Assembly (NCBI GenBank): GCA_047615875.1
Contig: JBLHGU010000005.1
Span: 1 to 64,000 of the forward strand
Direction of reading: 5' to 3'
DNA length: 64,000 nt
Source of the DNA: JBLHGU01 sp047615875
GTDB lineage: Bacteria; Pseudomonadota; Gammaproteobacteria; Arenicellales; CAJQKF01
In this document: positions 1 to 8,308 of the stretch, piece by piece
Layout: the number at the start of each line of letters is the position of its first letter
Position numbering within the stretch: position 1 is the stretch's first letter
Position numbers and translations under genes: made by a program
Notes under the pieces: model-generated
The model's database searches: none
Seen by the model: the letters and a program-made list of their open reading frames with translations, nothing else
Told to the model about the DNA's origin: nothing

Positions 1-2
1 TG

Positions 3-59
3 AATGATCTTCTGGAGGATGCTAGTCGTCGCATGAGTGAATTGGCACCAACGAGTTAG
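3..59 (+). CDS. 3' end of an unidentified gene (partial)
   Basis: Only the last 18 codons and a TAG stop lie in the window. The tail reads as a helix (ending DASRRMSELAPTS). It is too short to assign to a family. Its place just upstream of a palindromic site and a sugar-acid transporter would suit the final helix of a GntR/FCD-type regulator, but that is inference from position. Confidence 0.45.
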   Translation, partial: NDLLEDASRRMSELAPTS

Positions 60-111
60 ACATTAATTGCGAAATAACGTCATAATATACGATATATTTT
101 TATAGACAGAA

Positions 112-129
112 TTTAGTCAATTGACTAAA
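112..129. promoter_or_regulatory. 18-bp perfect palindrome, probable operator
   Basis: TTTAGTCAATTGACTAAA is an exact 9+9 palindrome with no spacer. It lies about 65 bases before the binding-protein start codon, just after an AT-rich promoter-like stretch (82-105). Position and symmetry fit a dimeric repressor, for example a GntR-type regulator of the sugar-acid operon. The regulator itself is not identified. Confidence 0.6.
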
Positions 130-195
130 CGGGTTCAGACCTGGCAATTGTTGTACGGGAGCTGGATTTTTTATATCAAAGCAACGAGGAGTAAC

Positions 196-1230
196 ATGCT
201 TAAATCCCTAAAACCGGTAACTAAATTAGCTACTACCGGTGTGGCTACACTGGCACTTGCTATTGCCGCAAGTACCGCTCAGGCAGTAGACACCAAACTG
301 CGTATTCAAACTCATTTCTCGACAGAAACCCTGTCTGGCCAGATGGCCGCTGAATTCATCAAAGACATTTCTGACATGTCTAATGGTGAAATTCAGGTTG
401 AAATGTTTTACTCATCAGCAGTTGTTAAATCTGCTGAAACATTCGATGCTGCCGCAACCGGCATTCTCGACTGCGATATGACCGGTGGTGCTTACCAAAC
501 CGGTAAAAACCCTGCATTCCAGTTTGCCGGCGATCTGTTGGGCGGTTATCTAAACCCCTACCAACAAATGGCCTGGTTACTGCATGGTGGCGGTTACGAC
601 AAATTGAATGCCCTGTATAACGGCCATGGTATGGAATTCGTAGGCTGGTGGATTCCAGGTCCTGAATCACTGTCTTCAACCAAACCTATTCGTAACGTTG
701 CAGATTTCAAAAACTGGAAGTTCCGTTCACCTCCTGGCATGGCTACCCTGGTTTTCAAAAACCTTGGTGCTTCTCCAATCGTGATGGACTTCAACGAAAT
801 CTTCACCGCCCTTGAGTCTGGCATTATCGACGGTGCTGACGCGGCTAACCTGACCAACAATGTTGGCCTGGGTCTGTACGATATCGCTAATCACACCAAC
901 TTTCCTGGCTTCCACTCAATGCCCGCAGACCATTTGGCCTGTAACAAAGGTGTTTGGGATGCAATGCCGGCACACCATCAAGCCATTTTGAAAGTTGCCA
1001 TGCAGGCGCTTGCTTTGAAAAATGCCAGTATTAACGAAGTTAAGAACGCTCAGACTGCTAAAGATCTGCGTGCTAAAGGCGTTAATCTGTATGAGTGGGC
1101 TCCAGAAGAGTTGGCTAAGTATCGTGACGCTGTTCAGAAAGGCTGGACTGAGTTCGCTACTACTCCAGAAGCAAAAGCGCTTCTGGAAAGCCACATTGCC
1201 TTCCTGAAAGGTTTAGGCGCAATGAAGTAA
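196..1230 (+). CDS. dctP: TRAP transporter substrate-binding protein (DctP family), sugar-acid operon
   Basis: Periplasmic solute receptor of a tripartite ATP-independent transporter. The ATG at 196 is preceded by GAGGAGT and opens with a Sec signal peptide (about residues 1-30, cleavage after STAQA). An upstream in-frame TTG at 121 lies inside the palindrome and would bury the signal peptide, so it was rejected. The mature part has the DctP pattern, including a conserved-type Arg in NWKFRSPPG and the segment around LESGIIDGAD. The length (344 aa) is typical. Permease genes follow, then an enolase-type dehydratase, DgoK and DgoA, so an aldonate or aldarate-like ligand is likely. The ligand is inferred from context. 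Confidence 0.93.
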   Translation: MLKSLKPVTKLATTGVATLALAIAASTAQAVDTKLRIQTHFSTETLSGQMAAEFIKDISDMSNGEIQVEMFYSSAVVKSAETFDAAATGILDCDMTGGAYQTGKNPAFQFAGDLLGGYLNPYQQMAWLLHGGGYDKLNALYNGHGMEFVGWWIPGPESLSSTKPIRNVADFKNWKFRSPPGMATLVFKNLGASPIVMDFNEIFTALESGIIDGADAANLTNNVGLGLYDIANHTNFPGFHSMPADHLACNKGVWDAMPAHHQAILKVAMQALALKNASINEVKNAQTAKDLRAKGVNLYEWAPEELAKYRDAVQKGWTEFATTPEAKALLESHIAFLKGLGAMK

Positions 1231-1261
1231 ACAAGGCAACGAATTTCGTTTTCTTGTCAGT

Positions 1262-1288
1262 ACAACAGGGCCTTTATGGCCCTGTTGT
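1262..1288 (+). terminator. Hairpin between TRAP receptor and permease genes
   Basis: ACAACAGGGCC and GGCCCTGTTGT form a perfect 11-bp stem with a TTTAT loop. The downstream T-run is short (TATTTGG), so partial termination or 3'-end protection of the receptor mRNA is more likely than a full stop. Equivalent hairpins occur at 10562-10598 and 23164-23192. Confidence 0.75.
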
Positions 1289-1474
1289 TATTTGGGGAAG
1301 AATTTTCCTGTAATTTGAGACTACCAATCCAGGCAGTCGCCAGCAATCTGATTAGAACTACAATACCGGAAAGCGCACAATCATAACGAAAGTGCCGCGA
1401 GACCAAACAGGCTGGCCCCAAGCGTAAAACGCCAGCGCGGCATGCAAAAATAATACCTTAACAGGAGGAAGGCC

Positions 1475-2323
1475 ATGAAAGATGAATCCGGCAGCCCCAT
1501 AGAATGGTTATTACCATTCGCTTTCATATTTTGTGCAGGCTGGGCGACCTGGCATACGCCGGCTTATATTCTCGATTTTATTACGCCAACCAGCCAAAGT
1601 CTGCTTGACCAAATAAGTGAACTCCACCAACGCAAAGACATAACGCCAGACCTGCCAGGTCTTTTTGGCGGTTTCGCCGACCCAATTGACTGGGCTGTAT
1701 TAATACTAATGCCGATCATTTTTGTGTTCGGTATCCGTGGCGTACGTTGTGCGGCTATGGAGTATCCGCATTGGCGCCCTATCGACCGCGTTGCTTTGTT
1801 TGTTGGTCGCATCACAATGATTCTGATTATCTCGATGACATCAATCATGTTGTATGAGGTTTTTCTGCGCTACGTTTTTGAAGCGCCCACACTTTGGGCA
1901 AATGAACTAACACTTTGGATAGCAGGATACGTATTTTTACTATCTGGCTTTTATGCGATGCAACAGCGCTGCCACATACGAATTTTTCTGCTCTACGATA
2001 TGGTACCGCGTTGGTTACAGCACCTTTTCGACATCATCTCTGTAACGCTGTTGTGGATTTTTGCATTCTTCCTGATTTACGGCAGCTATAAACAGGTGTT
2101 TATCGTTAAGTTCTATAAATGGGAAATGTTTGGCACCGCCTTCGATCCCCCTATACCGGCTACGGTACAACCCATGATTCTTATCATGGTCGCCCTTATT
2201 TCAATTCAAGCTGCAGTCAATCTTATTTCCGACTGGAACATCGAGCCGGGCGAGCACACAAAAGCCGATGATCTCGATAAAGAAGAGTTGGAACAAATTA
2301 AACGCAGCGTAGGTGCAAGCTGA
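1475..2323 (+). CDS. dctQ: TRAP transporter small permease (DctQ family), enlarged
   Basis: Small membrane subunit that pairs with DctM in the inner membrane. The start is set by AGGAGGAAGGCC before ATG. At 282 aa it is much longer than the usual DctQ of about 160-200 aa. The familiar four-helix DctQ core starts near residue 105 and includes a segment with ELTLWIAGY and CHIRIF. Before it is an extra region of about 95 residues with two more hydrophobic segments (about 9-30 and 73-90). The stop overlaps the next start as TGATG, giving translational coupling to DctM. The family is secure. The role of the added N-terminal helices is unknown. Confidence 0.92.
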   Translation: MKDESGSPIEWLLPFAFIFCAGWATWHTPAYILDFITPTSQSLLDQISELHQRKDITPDLPGLFGGFADPIDWAVLILMPIIFVFGIRGVRCAAMEYPHWRPIDRVALFVGRITMILIISMTSIMLYEVFLRYVFEAPTLWANELTLWIAGYVFLLSGFYAMQQRCHIRIFLLYDMVPRWLQHLFDIISVTLLWIFAFFLIYGSYKQVFIVKFYKWEMFGTAFDPPIPATVQPMILIMVALISIQAAVNLISDWNIEPGEHTKADDLDKEELEQIKRSVGAS

Positions 2324-3951
2324 TGGATGTCGGAACAATCTCTCTCATATTAGTCTTGGGACTAATTTTCCTGTTGGCCATTGGCATGCCACTGGGCCTG
2401 GCTTCGGCCGCTTTGGCTTTGCTGGTTTTGGTGATGAAGTTTGAGCCAAGCCTGTTATTCGATCCGTTAAGTTTCGGCGAGGGTTTGCTTACTTCTCGTC
2501 CCGGTACCGGGCCGTTGTATATTCTGACGCAGAAAATATTCGATCTACTGACAGAATATGTACTCATTTCAGTGCCGTTGTTTATCTTCATGGCGGCATT
2601 GTTGGAACGTTCCGGCGTCGCTCGATCGATGTACGATTCGCTAAATTTCTGGCTTAGTAGGACTCGCGGCGGTATTGCAATTGTTACCTCACTGATGGCC
2701 GTTTTGCTGGCAGCAATGTCCGGAATTATTGGCGGCGAAATTGTCTTGCTAGGCTTAATCGCATTACCTCAGATGCTTCGCCTCGGTTACAACCAGAATC
2801 TAGCCATTGGCACCATCTGTGCATCTGGCTCTCTGGGTACGATGATTCCCCCTTCTATTGTATTAATCATCTACGGTCTGATTACAGAAACATCGATAAA
2901 AGCATTGTTTACTGGCGCCTTTATCCCGGGCTTTATGCTGGCAAGTTTCTTCATCATTTATATCATTGTCCGTACTCAGATGAATCCGTCTTTGGCACCG
3001 TTGCCAGAGCCTGAAGCGGATCACCCTGAGGGTAACGAAAAAGTCGCAATGTTCGGTGGTTTCCTCGCTCTCGTTATAAGCGGTATATTCGCTTTGCTCT
3101 TTATCAGAGCACTGGTTTATACCCTGACTGGTATTAATGCCGACCTGTCGCCGGACGACGGCCCGTTATTTCTCGGCATGAGCTACCACCTACCCTATCT
3201 TGGCGCTATCCCCATTGTGGGTGTGCTGTTGGTGATATTCGCATTTGGTCGAGAACGAGCCATGAAGGGTTGGGAAAATGGTAAGGGCCTTGTACCACCC
3301 ATCACCATCATCGGTATTGTACTGGGTTCAATTTATGGTGGTGTAACCGGTATTACGGAAGCGGCCGGTATGGGTGCAGTGGCTGTATTTATCATTGCAC
3401 TGCTACGTGGTGAAGCATCGCTTGGCCTGGTCTGGGACAGCCTTATGCGAACCCTGCGTTCGACAGGTACTATTATCTGGGTGACTGTTGGTGCAGCGGC
3501 ATTATCCGGCGCCTACACATTGGCTGGCGGACCTTCTTATATCGCCCAACTGATTGTTGGCGCCGATATGCCAACCTTCGCAGTTCTACTCACCATGATG
3601 GTCATCCTGCTATTCATGGGTGCCTTTATGGACTGGGTTGGGATTGTGTTGTTGATCATTCCAGTATTCCTGCCAATTGTTAAGGCACTGCCCATTGAGG
3701 AGATCGGTTTTATTGGTCAGCTTTCGCCCCAGCATGTTTCAATTTGGTTTGGTGTTCTGTTCTGCATGAACATGCAGGTGAGTTTTCTATCGCCACCCTT
3801 TGGCGGCGCAGCGTTCTATCTAAAATCGGTGGCACCGCCGAGTATTTCTTTGACAGATATTTTCCGCGGCTTCCTGCCCTTTATAGGAATACAGCTGATT
3901 GGCTTATCCGTATTACTGATCTGGCCATCTATCGTAACAATATTTCTTTAA
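2323..3951 (+). CDS. dctM: TRAP transporter large permease (DctM family), enlarged
   Basis: Large membrane subunit that carries the Na+-driven transport path. Conserved DctM stretches are present, such as the gly/ser-rich segment LLAAMSGIIGGEI and the SGSLGTMIPPS loop. The protein is 542 aa against 429 aa for the second DctM in this window. The excess is mostly a loop plus added hydrophobic segments around residues 220-330. It overlaps the dctQ stop. Together with the enlarged DctQ this makes a large-format TRAP system. Confidence 0.94.
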   Translation: MDVGTISLILVLGLIFLLAIGMPLGLASAALALLVLVMKFEPSLLFDPLSFGEGLLTSRPGTGPLYILTQKIFDLLTEYVLISVPLFIFMAALLERSGVARSMYDSLNFWLSRTRGGIAIVTSLMAVLLAAMSGIIGGEIVLLGLIALPQMLRLGYNQNLAIGTICASGSLGTMIPPSIVLIIYGLITETSIKALFTGAFIPGFMLASFFIIYIIVRTQMNPSLAPLPEPEADHPEGNEKVAMFGGFLALVISGIFALLFIRALVYTLTGINADLSPDDGPLFLGMSYHLPYLGAIPIVGVLLVIFAFGRERAMKGWENGKGLVPPITIIGIVLGSIYGGVTGITEAAGMGAVAVFIIALLRGEASLGLVWDSLMRTLRSTGTIIWVTVGAAALSGAYTLAGGPSYIAQLIVGADMPTFAVLLTMMVILLFMGAFMDWVGIVLLIIPVFLPIVKALPIEEIGFIGQLSPQHVSIWFGVLFCMNMQVSFLSPPFGGAAFYLKSVAPPSISLTDIFRGFLPFIGIQLIGLSVLLIWPSIVTIFL

Positions 3952-3966
3952 CAACTGGATATGACC

Positions 3967-4003
3967 CCCCAACCGACTAGCAACCATAGTCAATCGGTTG
4001 GGG
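3967..4003 (+). terminator. Hairpin after dctM
   Basis: CCCCAACCGA and TCGGTTGGGG pair perfectly over 10 bp across a 17-base loop. An alternative inner pairing (GACTA/TAGTC, 3975-3991) overlaps it. It is followed by ACTTTCG, so there is no real T-run. It may be a pause, attenuator or processing site between transporter and enzyme genes. Confidence 0.5.
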
Positions 4004-4072
4004 ACTTTCGAGCGTTCACGTTTAGCCGCATTCCATCTGGCCAAATTCTTAATTCCTGACAGCAGTATTCCG

Positions 4073-5221
4073 ATGATGAAAATAAGCGCAGTCGATGTTT
4101 TTGTTTTAAAAACGCCGCTGGAAACACCTTTCGCATTTTCCCAGGGCTGGGTAAAACAACGCGCTGCAACCCTGGTAAGAATTACCTCAGACGACGGCAC
4201 TACAGGCTGGGGCGAAGCATTTTGCCAGGGTTTGGAACCACCTGAGATCGCCGCGGCAGCAATCGAACATGCATTGAAGCCATTGATTCTCGGTGAAGAA
4301 GCCTTACAACCCGCAGTTTTGTGGCAAAAAATGTATACCCGCACCCGAGATTTCGGCCGCAAGGGTTCTGTGGTTTCCGCCATAAGTGCGGTGGATACCG
4401 CACTATGGGATCTTATGGGTCATGCTCTACGACAGCCAGTGCATCGACTTTTGGGCGGCGCTTTCCGAACCACTGTACAACCTTATGCCACCGGCTTCTA
4501 TCGCATAAACGGACAGGGTGAATCAGCTCGCCTGGCGGAAGAAGCTATACAACATAGAGAAGCAGGCTTCACCGCCATGAAGGTCAAGCTTGGATTTGGG
4601 CTAGCCGACGACATTGCAGTAATGACTGCTATAAACGGAGCTCTGGCAGATAACTCAATCCAACTCATGGTTGATACCAACCATGGCTATGGACGGTCAG
4701 AAGCACTGGCTCTTGGCCGAGAGCTGGAAGCCTATAATTTACGTTGGTACGAAGAACCAGTTGTACCAGAAGATGTTGATGGCTATGTTGAATTACGCAA
4801 TAAGTTATCCGTTCCCATTGCCGGTGGCGAAAACGAACATACACCCTTTGGCTTCCACAATTTGATTAAATCAGGCGCACTGGATATTGCCCAACCAGAC
4901 GTTGGATCCTGTGGTGGTATTACGGCATTACGCGATATTGCCGCTATGGCCCATGCGGCTGGTGTAGCAGTGAACCCCCATGTCTGGGGCAGTGCCATCG
5001 CACAGGCCGCATCACTACAAGTAATTGCCAGCTTGCCAGTTCCACATGCTTCGCTGTTCGCCATGGAACCCATTTTGGAATATGACCGATCTTCGCACCC
5101 TTTTAGACAACAGCTAATAACCGACCCCTGGACGGTTGAAGATGGTGTTATCCGCATTCCAGATGGTCCAGGTTTAGGAATCGAGGTCCGGATGGATACC
5201 ATCGAGCGTTTTCAAGCCTAA
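4073..5221 (+). CDS. Enolase-superfamily sugar-acid dehydratase or cycloisomerase (mandelate racemase group)
   Basis: Predicted Mg2+-dependent enzyme acting on a sugar acid or its lactone. The start is one of two adjacent ATGs (4073/4076), where homology-like sequence begins (MKISAVDVF). An earlier in-frame GTG/TTG-type start would sit in the hairpin. Mandelate racemase group marks are visible: a KxK motif at K170/K172 (AMKVKLG), metal ligands D201 (VDTNHG), E227 (WYEEP) and E253 (GGENEH), and catalytic His 303 (NPHVWGS). The HVWGS form recalls D-galactarolactone cycloisomerase, but the downstream DgoK and DgoA make a galactonate-type dehydratase equally plausible. The exact substrate cannot be read from the sequence. 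Confidence 0.85.
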   Translation: MMKISAVDVFVLKTPLETPFAFSQGWVKQRAATLVRITSDDGTTGWGEAFCQGLEPPEIAAAAIEHALKPLILGEEALQPAVLWQKMYTRTRDFGRKGSVVSAISAVDTALWDLMGHALRQPVHRLLGGAFRTTVQPYATGFYRINGQGESARLAEEAIQHREAGFTAMKVKLGFGLADDIAVMTAINGALADNSIQLMVDTNHGYGRSEALALGRELEAYNLRWYEEPVVPEDVDGYVELRNKLSVPIAGGENEHTPFGFHNLIKSGALDIAQPDVGSCGGITALRDIAAMAHAAGVAVNPHVWGSAIAQAASLQVIASLPVPHASLFAMEPILEYDRSSHPFRQQLITDPWTVEDGVIRIPDGPGLGIEVRMDTIERFQA

Positions 5222-5251
5222 CCAACGACGGATTTAGGACACTTCATAACA

Positions 5252-6115
5252 ATGATTGCGGCAGGCATAGACTGGGGCTCTAGCTCTTTCAGGGCTTACC
5301 GATTTGATTCATCTGGTAGCCATATTGATTCTGTAGAGGGAGATTGTGGCATTAAGTTTGTCGAAGCGCAGAATTTCGAAAAGCTGTTGTTGGATAAAGT
5401 CGATACCTGGCTTGATCCCGGAGATACTGTTCTGTTGTCTGGCATGATTACCAGTAGAAACGGCTGGATTGAAAGTCCCTATATAAGCTGTCCAGCCAAT
5501 CTTCAGGATCTAATACACGGCGGTTTAACCAGGCAGATAAGAGACATCAATCTTGTTTTTCTCCCTGGTCTTTGTCAAAACCAGCCGCCAGATGTTATGC
5601 GCGGCGAGGAGTTGCAATTACTCGGCGCGGATTCCGACGGTCTAAGTGTTATACCCGGCACCCATTCCAAGTGGGCCGAGATTAAAAATGGAACTGTTAA
5701 GCAGTTTTGCACCATTCCGACCGGTGAGTTATTCGAAGTATTATGTAATCACACTTTGATTGGCGCATTAATCGAGAAGAATATTTTTAACCCATCTGCT
5801 TTTACCGAGGGAGTAGACCGTGGTTACAGAAACAACACCATCATCAGCGAACTATTTAGCACCCGATCTGCTGTTCTTCTTCAACAACGCAACGAAGTAG
5901 AAGCTTACTGGTGGTTATCCGGTCTATTGATTGGCAATGAAATTCGCGAGGGTAGATCTCTTGTCGCTAATTTTACCGGCAGTATTCTGTTAATTGGATC
6001 CGAGAGCTTATGTGAAAAGTATCAGGTGGCTCTGGAGCATTTAGGTATCGATACGCGCACTGCATCACCCGATGTCACCATGCGCGGCTTCCAGAAGATA
6101 ATCGGAGTGCACTAA
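5252..6115 (+). CDS. dgoK: 2-dehydro-3-deoxygalactonokinase
   Basis: Phosphorylates 2-keto-3-deoxygalactonate at C6 with ATP, the second step of the De Ley-Doudoroff route. The N-terminus has a sugar-kinase phosphate loop (GIDWGSSSFRAY). The DgoK-type segments DVMRGEELQLLG and IPGTHSKW follow. The length (287 aa) is normal. It starts 30 bases after the dehydratase gene. Its TAA overlaps the ATG of the aldolase gene (TAATG), so the two are translationally coupled. Confidence 0.93.
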   Translation: MIAAGIDWGSSSFRAYRFDSSGSHIDSVEGDCGIKFVEAQNFEKLLLDKVDTWLDPGDTVLLSGMITSRNGWIESPYISCPANLQDLIHGGLTRQIRDINLVFLPGLCQNQPPDVMRGEELQLLGADSDGLSVIPGTHSKWAEIKNGTVKQFCTIPTGELFEVLCNHTLIGALIEKNIFNPSAFTEGVDRGYRNNTIISELFSTRSAVLLQQRNEVEAYWWLSGLLIGNEIREGRSLVANFTGSILLIGSESLCEKYQVALEHLGIDTRTASPDVTMRGFQKIIGVH

Positions 6116-6759
6116 TGCAAACTAATCAGAACCTTAATCAACAGTGGCAACAGTGCTTTCAGGATTTGCCGCTTATTGCCATTCTTCGTGGTATTCAGCC
6201 TGGAGAATGTCTGGAGATTGCTAAGGCTATTTTTGATGCCGGATTTCGCATTCTGGAAGTACCGCTAAATTCTCCACAGCCACTCGAAAGTATTGCTTTG
6301 TTAGCAGAGAAATTCCCCACGCAATTCATAGGCGCAGGTACAGTGACAACTGTAGGAGCAGTAGATAGTTGTGCGCAATCAGGTTGCAAATTAGTCGTTA
6401 CACCAAACTTCAATCCAAAGATTGCTGAACGAGTAAAACAACATGACATGATTTACTATCCAGGAATCGCCACACCAAGCGAAGCGTTTATGGCGCTGGA
6501 AGCGGGAGCTGATGGACTAAAGCTTTTTCCAGCGGAGTTAATTTCACCTGCCGTTGCAAAGGCGCTGCGTGCTGTGCTGCCACTAACTACACAATTAATT
6601 CCGGTTGGGGGCATAACCCCTGATAATATGGCAGACTATATTGCCGCTGGAACCAATGGCTTTGGCATCGGCTCGGCACTATATAAGCCGGGTAAGTCCG
6701 TGCAGGATATTCGAGATTCTGCCCAGGCCTTTGTGACCGCCTTCAGATCTATTCAGTAA
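6115..6759 (+). CDS. dgoA: 2-dehydro-3-deoxy-6-phosphogalactonate aldolase
   Basis: Class I aldolase of the KDPG/KDPGal family. It splits 2-keto-3-deoxy-6-phosphogalactonate to pyruvate and glyceraldehyde 3-phosphate. The Schiff-base Lys is K136 in GLKLFPAE. The catalytic Glu is E48 in ILEVPLNSP, and that form is characteristic of the galactonate branch. The protein is 214 aa. It overlaps dgoK. With dgoK and the enolase-family gene it completes a short route from a galactonate-like acid to central metabolism. Confidence 0.93.
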   Translation: MQTNQNLNQQWQQCFQDLPLIAILRGIQPGECLEIAKAIFDAGFRILEVPLNSPQPLESIALLAEKFPTQFIGAGTVTTVGAVDSCAQSGCKLVVTPNFNPKIAERVKQHDMIYYPGIATPSEAFMALEAGADGLKLFPAELISPAVAKALRAVLPLTTQLIPVGGITPDNMADYIAAGTNGFGIGSALYKPGKSVQDIRDSAQAFVTAFRSIQ

Positions 6760-6787
6760 ACTTCTGCTCATAATTCCAAAAATCATC

Positions 6788-7150
6788 ATGAATAAATACC
6801 CTATACAAAATCAACACAGCGATCTAATTGACTGGCCTTTTGATAACCCAGACAGCGATTACATAATTCTTCGCGGCGCACCAAAGGCCAGCGGTCGACT
6901 AGACTATGAAAGTGATGACAAAAGCTGTAGAGCTGGCATCTGGAAATGTACCGAAGGTGCCTTTGAATGCACCGAAGTAGGCGATGAACTACAAACGATT
7001 CAACAGGGGCAACTGACCATTACACGATCCGACGGCCAAACAGTGCATTGCGGCCCCGGCGATTCAGTTTTTACCCGTAAAGGCGAGCGAGTTGTCTGGG
7101 ATATAACAGAAACTGTAGTAAAAGTTTTTTTTACCGCTGCGATGGGCTAA
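6788..7150 (+). CDS. Small cupin protein (Cupin_3/EutQ-like)
   Basis: A 120-aa single-domain cupin with the pattern WKCTEGAFEC, an acidic turn near the EVGDELQTI segment, and a second motif around CGPGDSVFTRKGERVVWDI. Proteins of this type often sit in sugar-acid or amino-acid clusters with ill-defined roles, such as ligand binding or isomerisation. The strict HxH metal motif of enzymatic cupins is not obvious. It starts 28 bases after dgoA and no good ribosome-binding site is visible. It was probably co-transcribed with the operon. Function is not assigned. Confidence 0.8.
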   Translation: MNKYPIQNQHSDLIDWPFDNPDSDYIILRGAPKASGRLDYESDDKSCRAGIWKCTEGAFECTEVGDELQTIQQGQLTITRSDGQTVHCGPGDSVFTRKGERVVWDITETVVKVFFTAAMG

Positions 7151-7159
7151 CTAAAGGCA

Positions 7160-8224
7160 TTGCCTGATTCTTCCGATAAAACTTACGACAAATTCTATGG
7201 ATTCACTATTCGCCCCATAGAACAGGCATCCTTTGGCATTACCCTGGAGTTCGACACAACCGATATTCAGCAGGCTCTGCAGATTCTTAAAAAGAATCAG
7301 ATAATAATACTAGACCAATTTCACGCAGCCCATGGATTAATGGTTGTAAAAGGAATGCAGCAAATGGTCGATCAGCCTTCAGCATTGGTAGTGTTTAGCA
7401 AAGCCTTTGGCTCCGAAGTAGAAAACTATCACCAAACCCTTACCAGCAAACGTTTTTTCCATGATTCAGTTCCTGAAATTCTGATTCTTGGAAATCGACC
7501 ACCTTGCAACCATCCACCACCAGCAAAAACTGCTAATCAACAAAACGGCGAACTTCTAGTACAGTTTCCACACCAGAAAAACTGGCATACTGATCAGAGT
7601 TATCGTCGCCCACCCCCGGATGTAACCCTGCTATTGGCAATTACACTGCCGCCAAAGAACCAGGGGCAAACCTTGTTTGCAGATTGCACAACAGCACTGA
7701 CTGCGCTGGATAAAGAAACCAGACAAAAGATAAAAGAACTTAAAGGAATTCACGCGCCTAGCTGGGTGGGTCGATCGCGCAATGCAGTAAGAAATGGTGA
7801 AAAGGTTCTGGATCTTTTGCCACATCAGTTACCACAAAGGCACCCATTGGTTAGACGGCACCCAAGAACAGAGGCCTTATCGTTATATATTTGTGAAGAG
7901 AATCAACTGGACTATATTGATGGTCCCATTGATGGATTGGAAGCAGGTGCCGAAGGAAGTGGTGCCGATTTAATTCACCGTCTACTCTGTCACACGACGC
8001 AATCACAATTTACTTATAGCCACGAATGGGAAGCAGGGGACTTGCTCATAAGTGATAATCGAAACCTGTTACATTGCGCGACCTGGTACGACGCTGAAAG
8101 GTATACGCGACTAATGTGGCGCACAACGGTGATGGGTGATCCTGGCAATGAATATCGAGGGGAAGATAAGTCCTGGATACCAGGGGATAATATTTCCGTA
8201 ATGTCTGGCATGGAACATGCATAA
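7160..8224 (+). CDS. TauD/TfdA-family Fe(II)/2-oxoglutarate dioxygenase
   Basis: Predicted 2-oxoglutarate-dependent hydroxylase. The facial triad is visible: H143 and D145 in NWHTDQSYRR, and the distal His near residue 305 in NLLHCATWYD. The 2OG-binding Arg follows at about 317-321 (TRLMWR). The length, 354 aa, is slightly above the usual 280-330. The only plausible start is TTG at 7160, with AAAGG just upstream at unusually short spacing. The next ATG is at residue 61, inside the domain. It is the last gene of the sugar-acid operon. Its substrate is unknown and need not be a sulfonate. Confidence 0.85.
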   Translation: MPDSSDKTYDKFYGFTIRPIEQASFGITLEFDTTDIQQALQILKKNQIIILDQFHAAHGLMVVKGMQQMVDQPSALVVFSKAFGSEVENYHQTLTSKRFFHDSVPEILILGNRPPCNHPPPAKTANQQNGELLVQFPHQKNWHTDQSYRRPPPDVTLLLAITLPPKNQGQTLFADCTTALTALDKETRQKIKELKGIHAPSWVGRSRNAVRNGEKVLDLLPHQLPQRHPLVRRHPRTEALSLYICEENQLDYIDGPIDGLEAGAEGSGADLIHRLLCHTTQSQFTYSHEWEAGDLLISDNRNLLHCATWYDAERYTRLMWRTTVMGDPGNEYRGEDKSWIPGDNISVMSGMEHA

Positions 8225-8308
8225 TCTACTAACTGGTTTTTTATACAGTCTTTTTTTTTACAATATTTATATTACTGAATACTGTATTTTATTACAAGGA
8301 GTTATTAG

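Noticed and set aside
121..195. Upstream TTG start for the first TRAP receptor
   Set aside because: The TTG sits in the 18-bp palindrome, has no ribosome site, and would put 25 residues before a normal signal peptide.
8232..8259. Possible terminator after the TauD-like gene
   Set aside because: There is a T-run, but the stem (ACTG/CAGT) is only 4 bp. Not enough for a terminator call.
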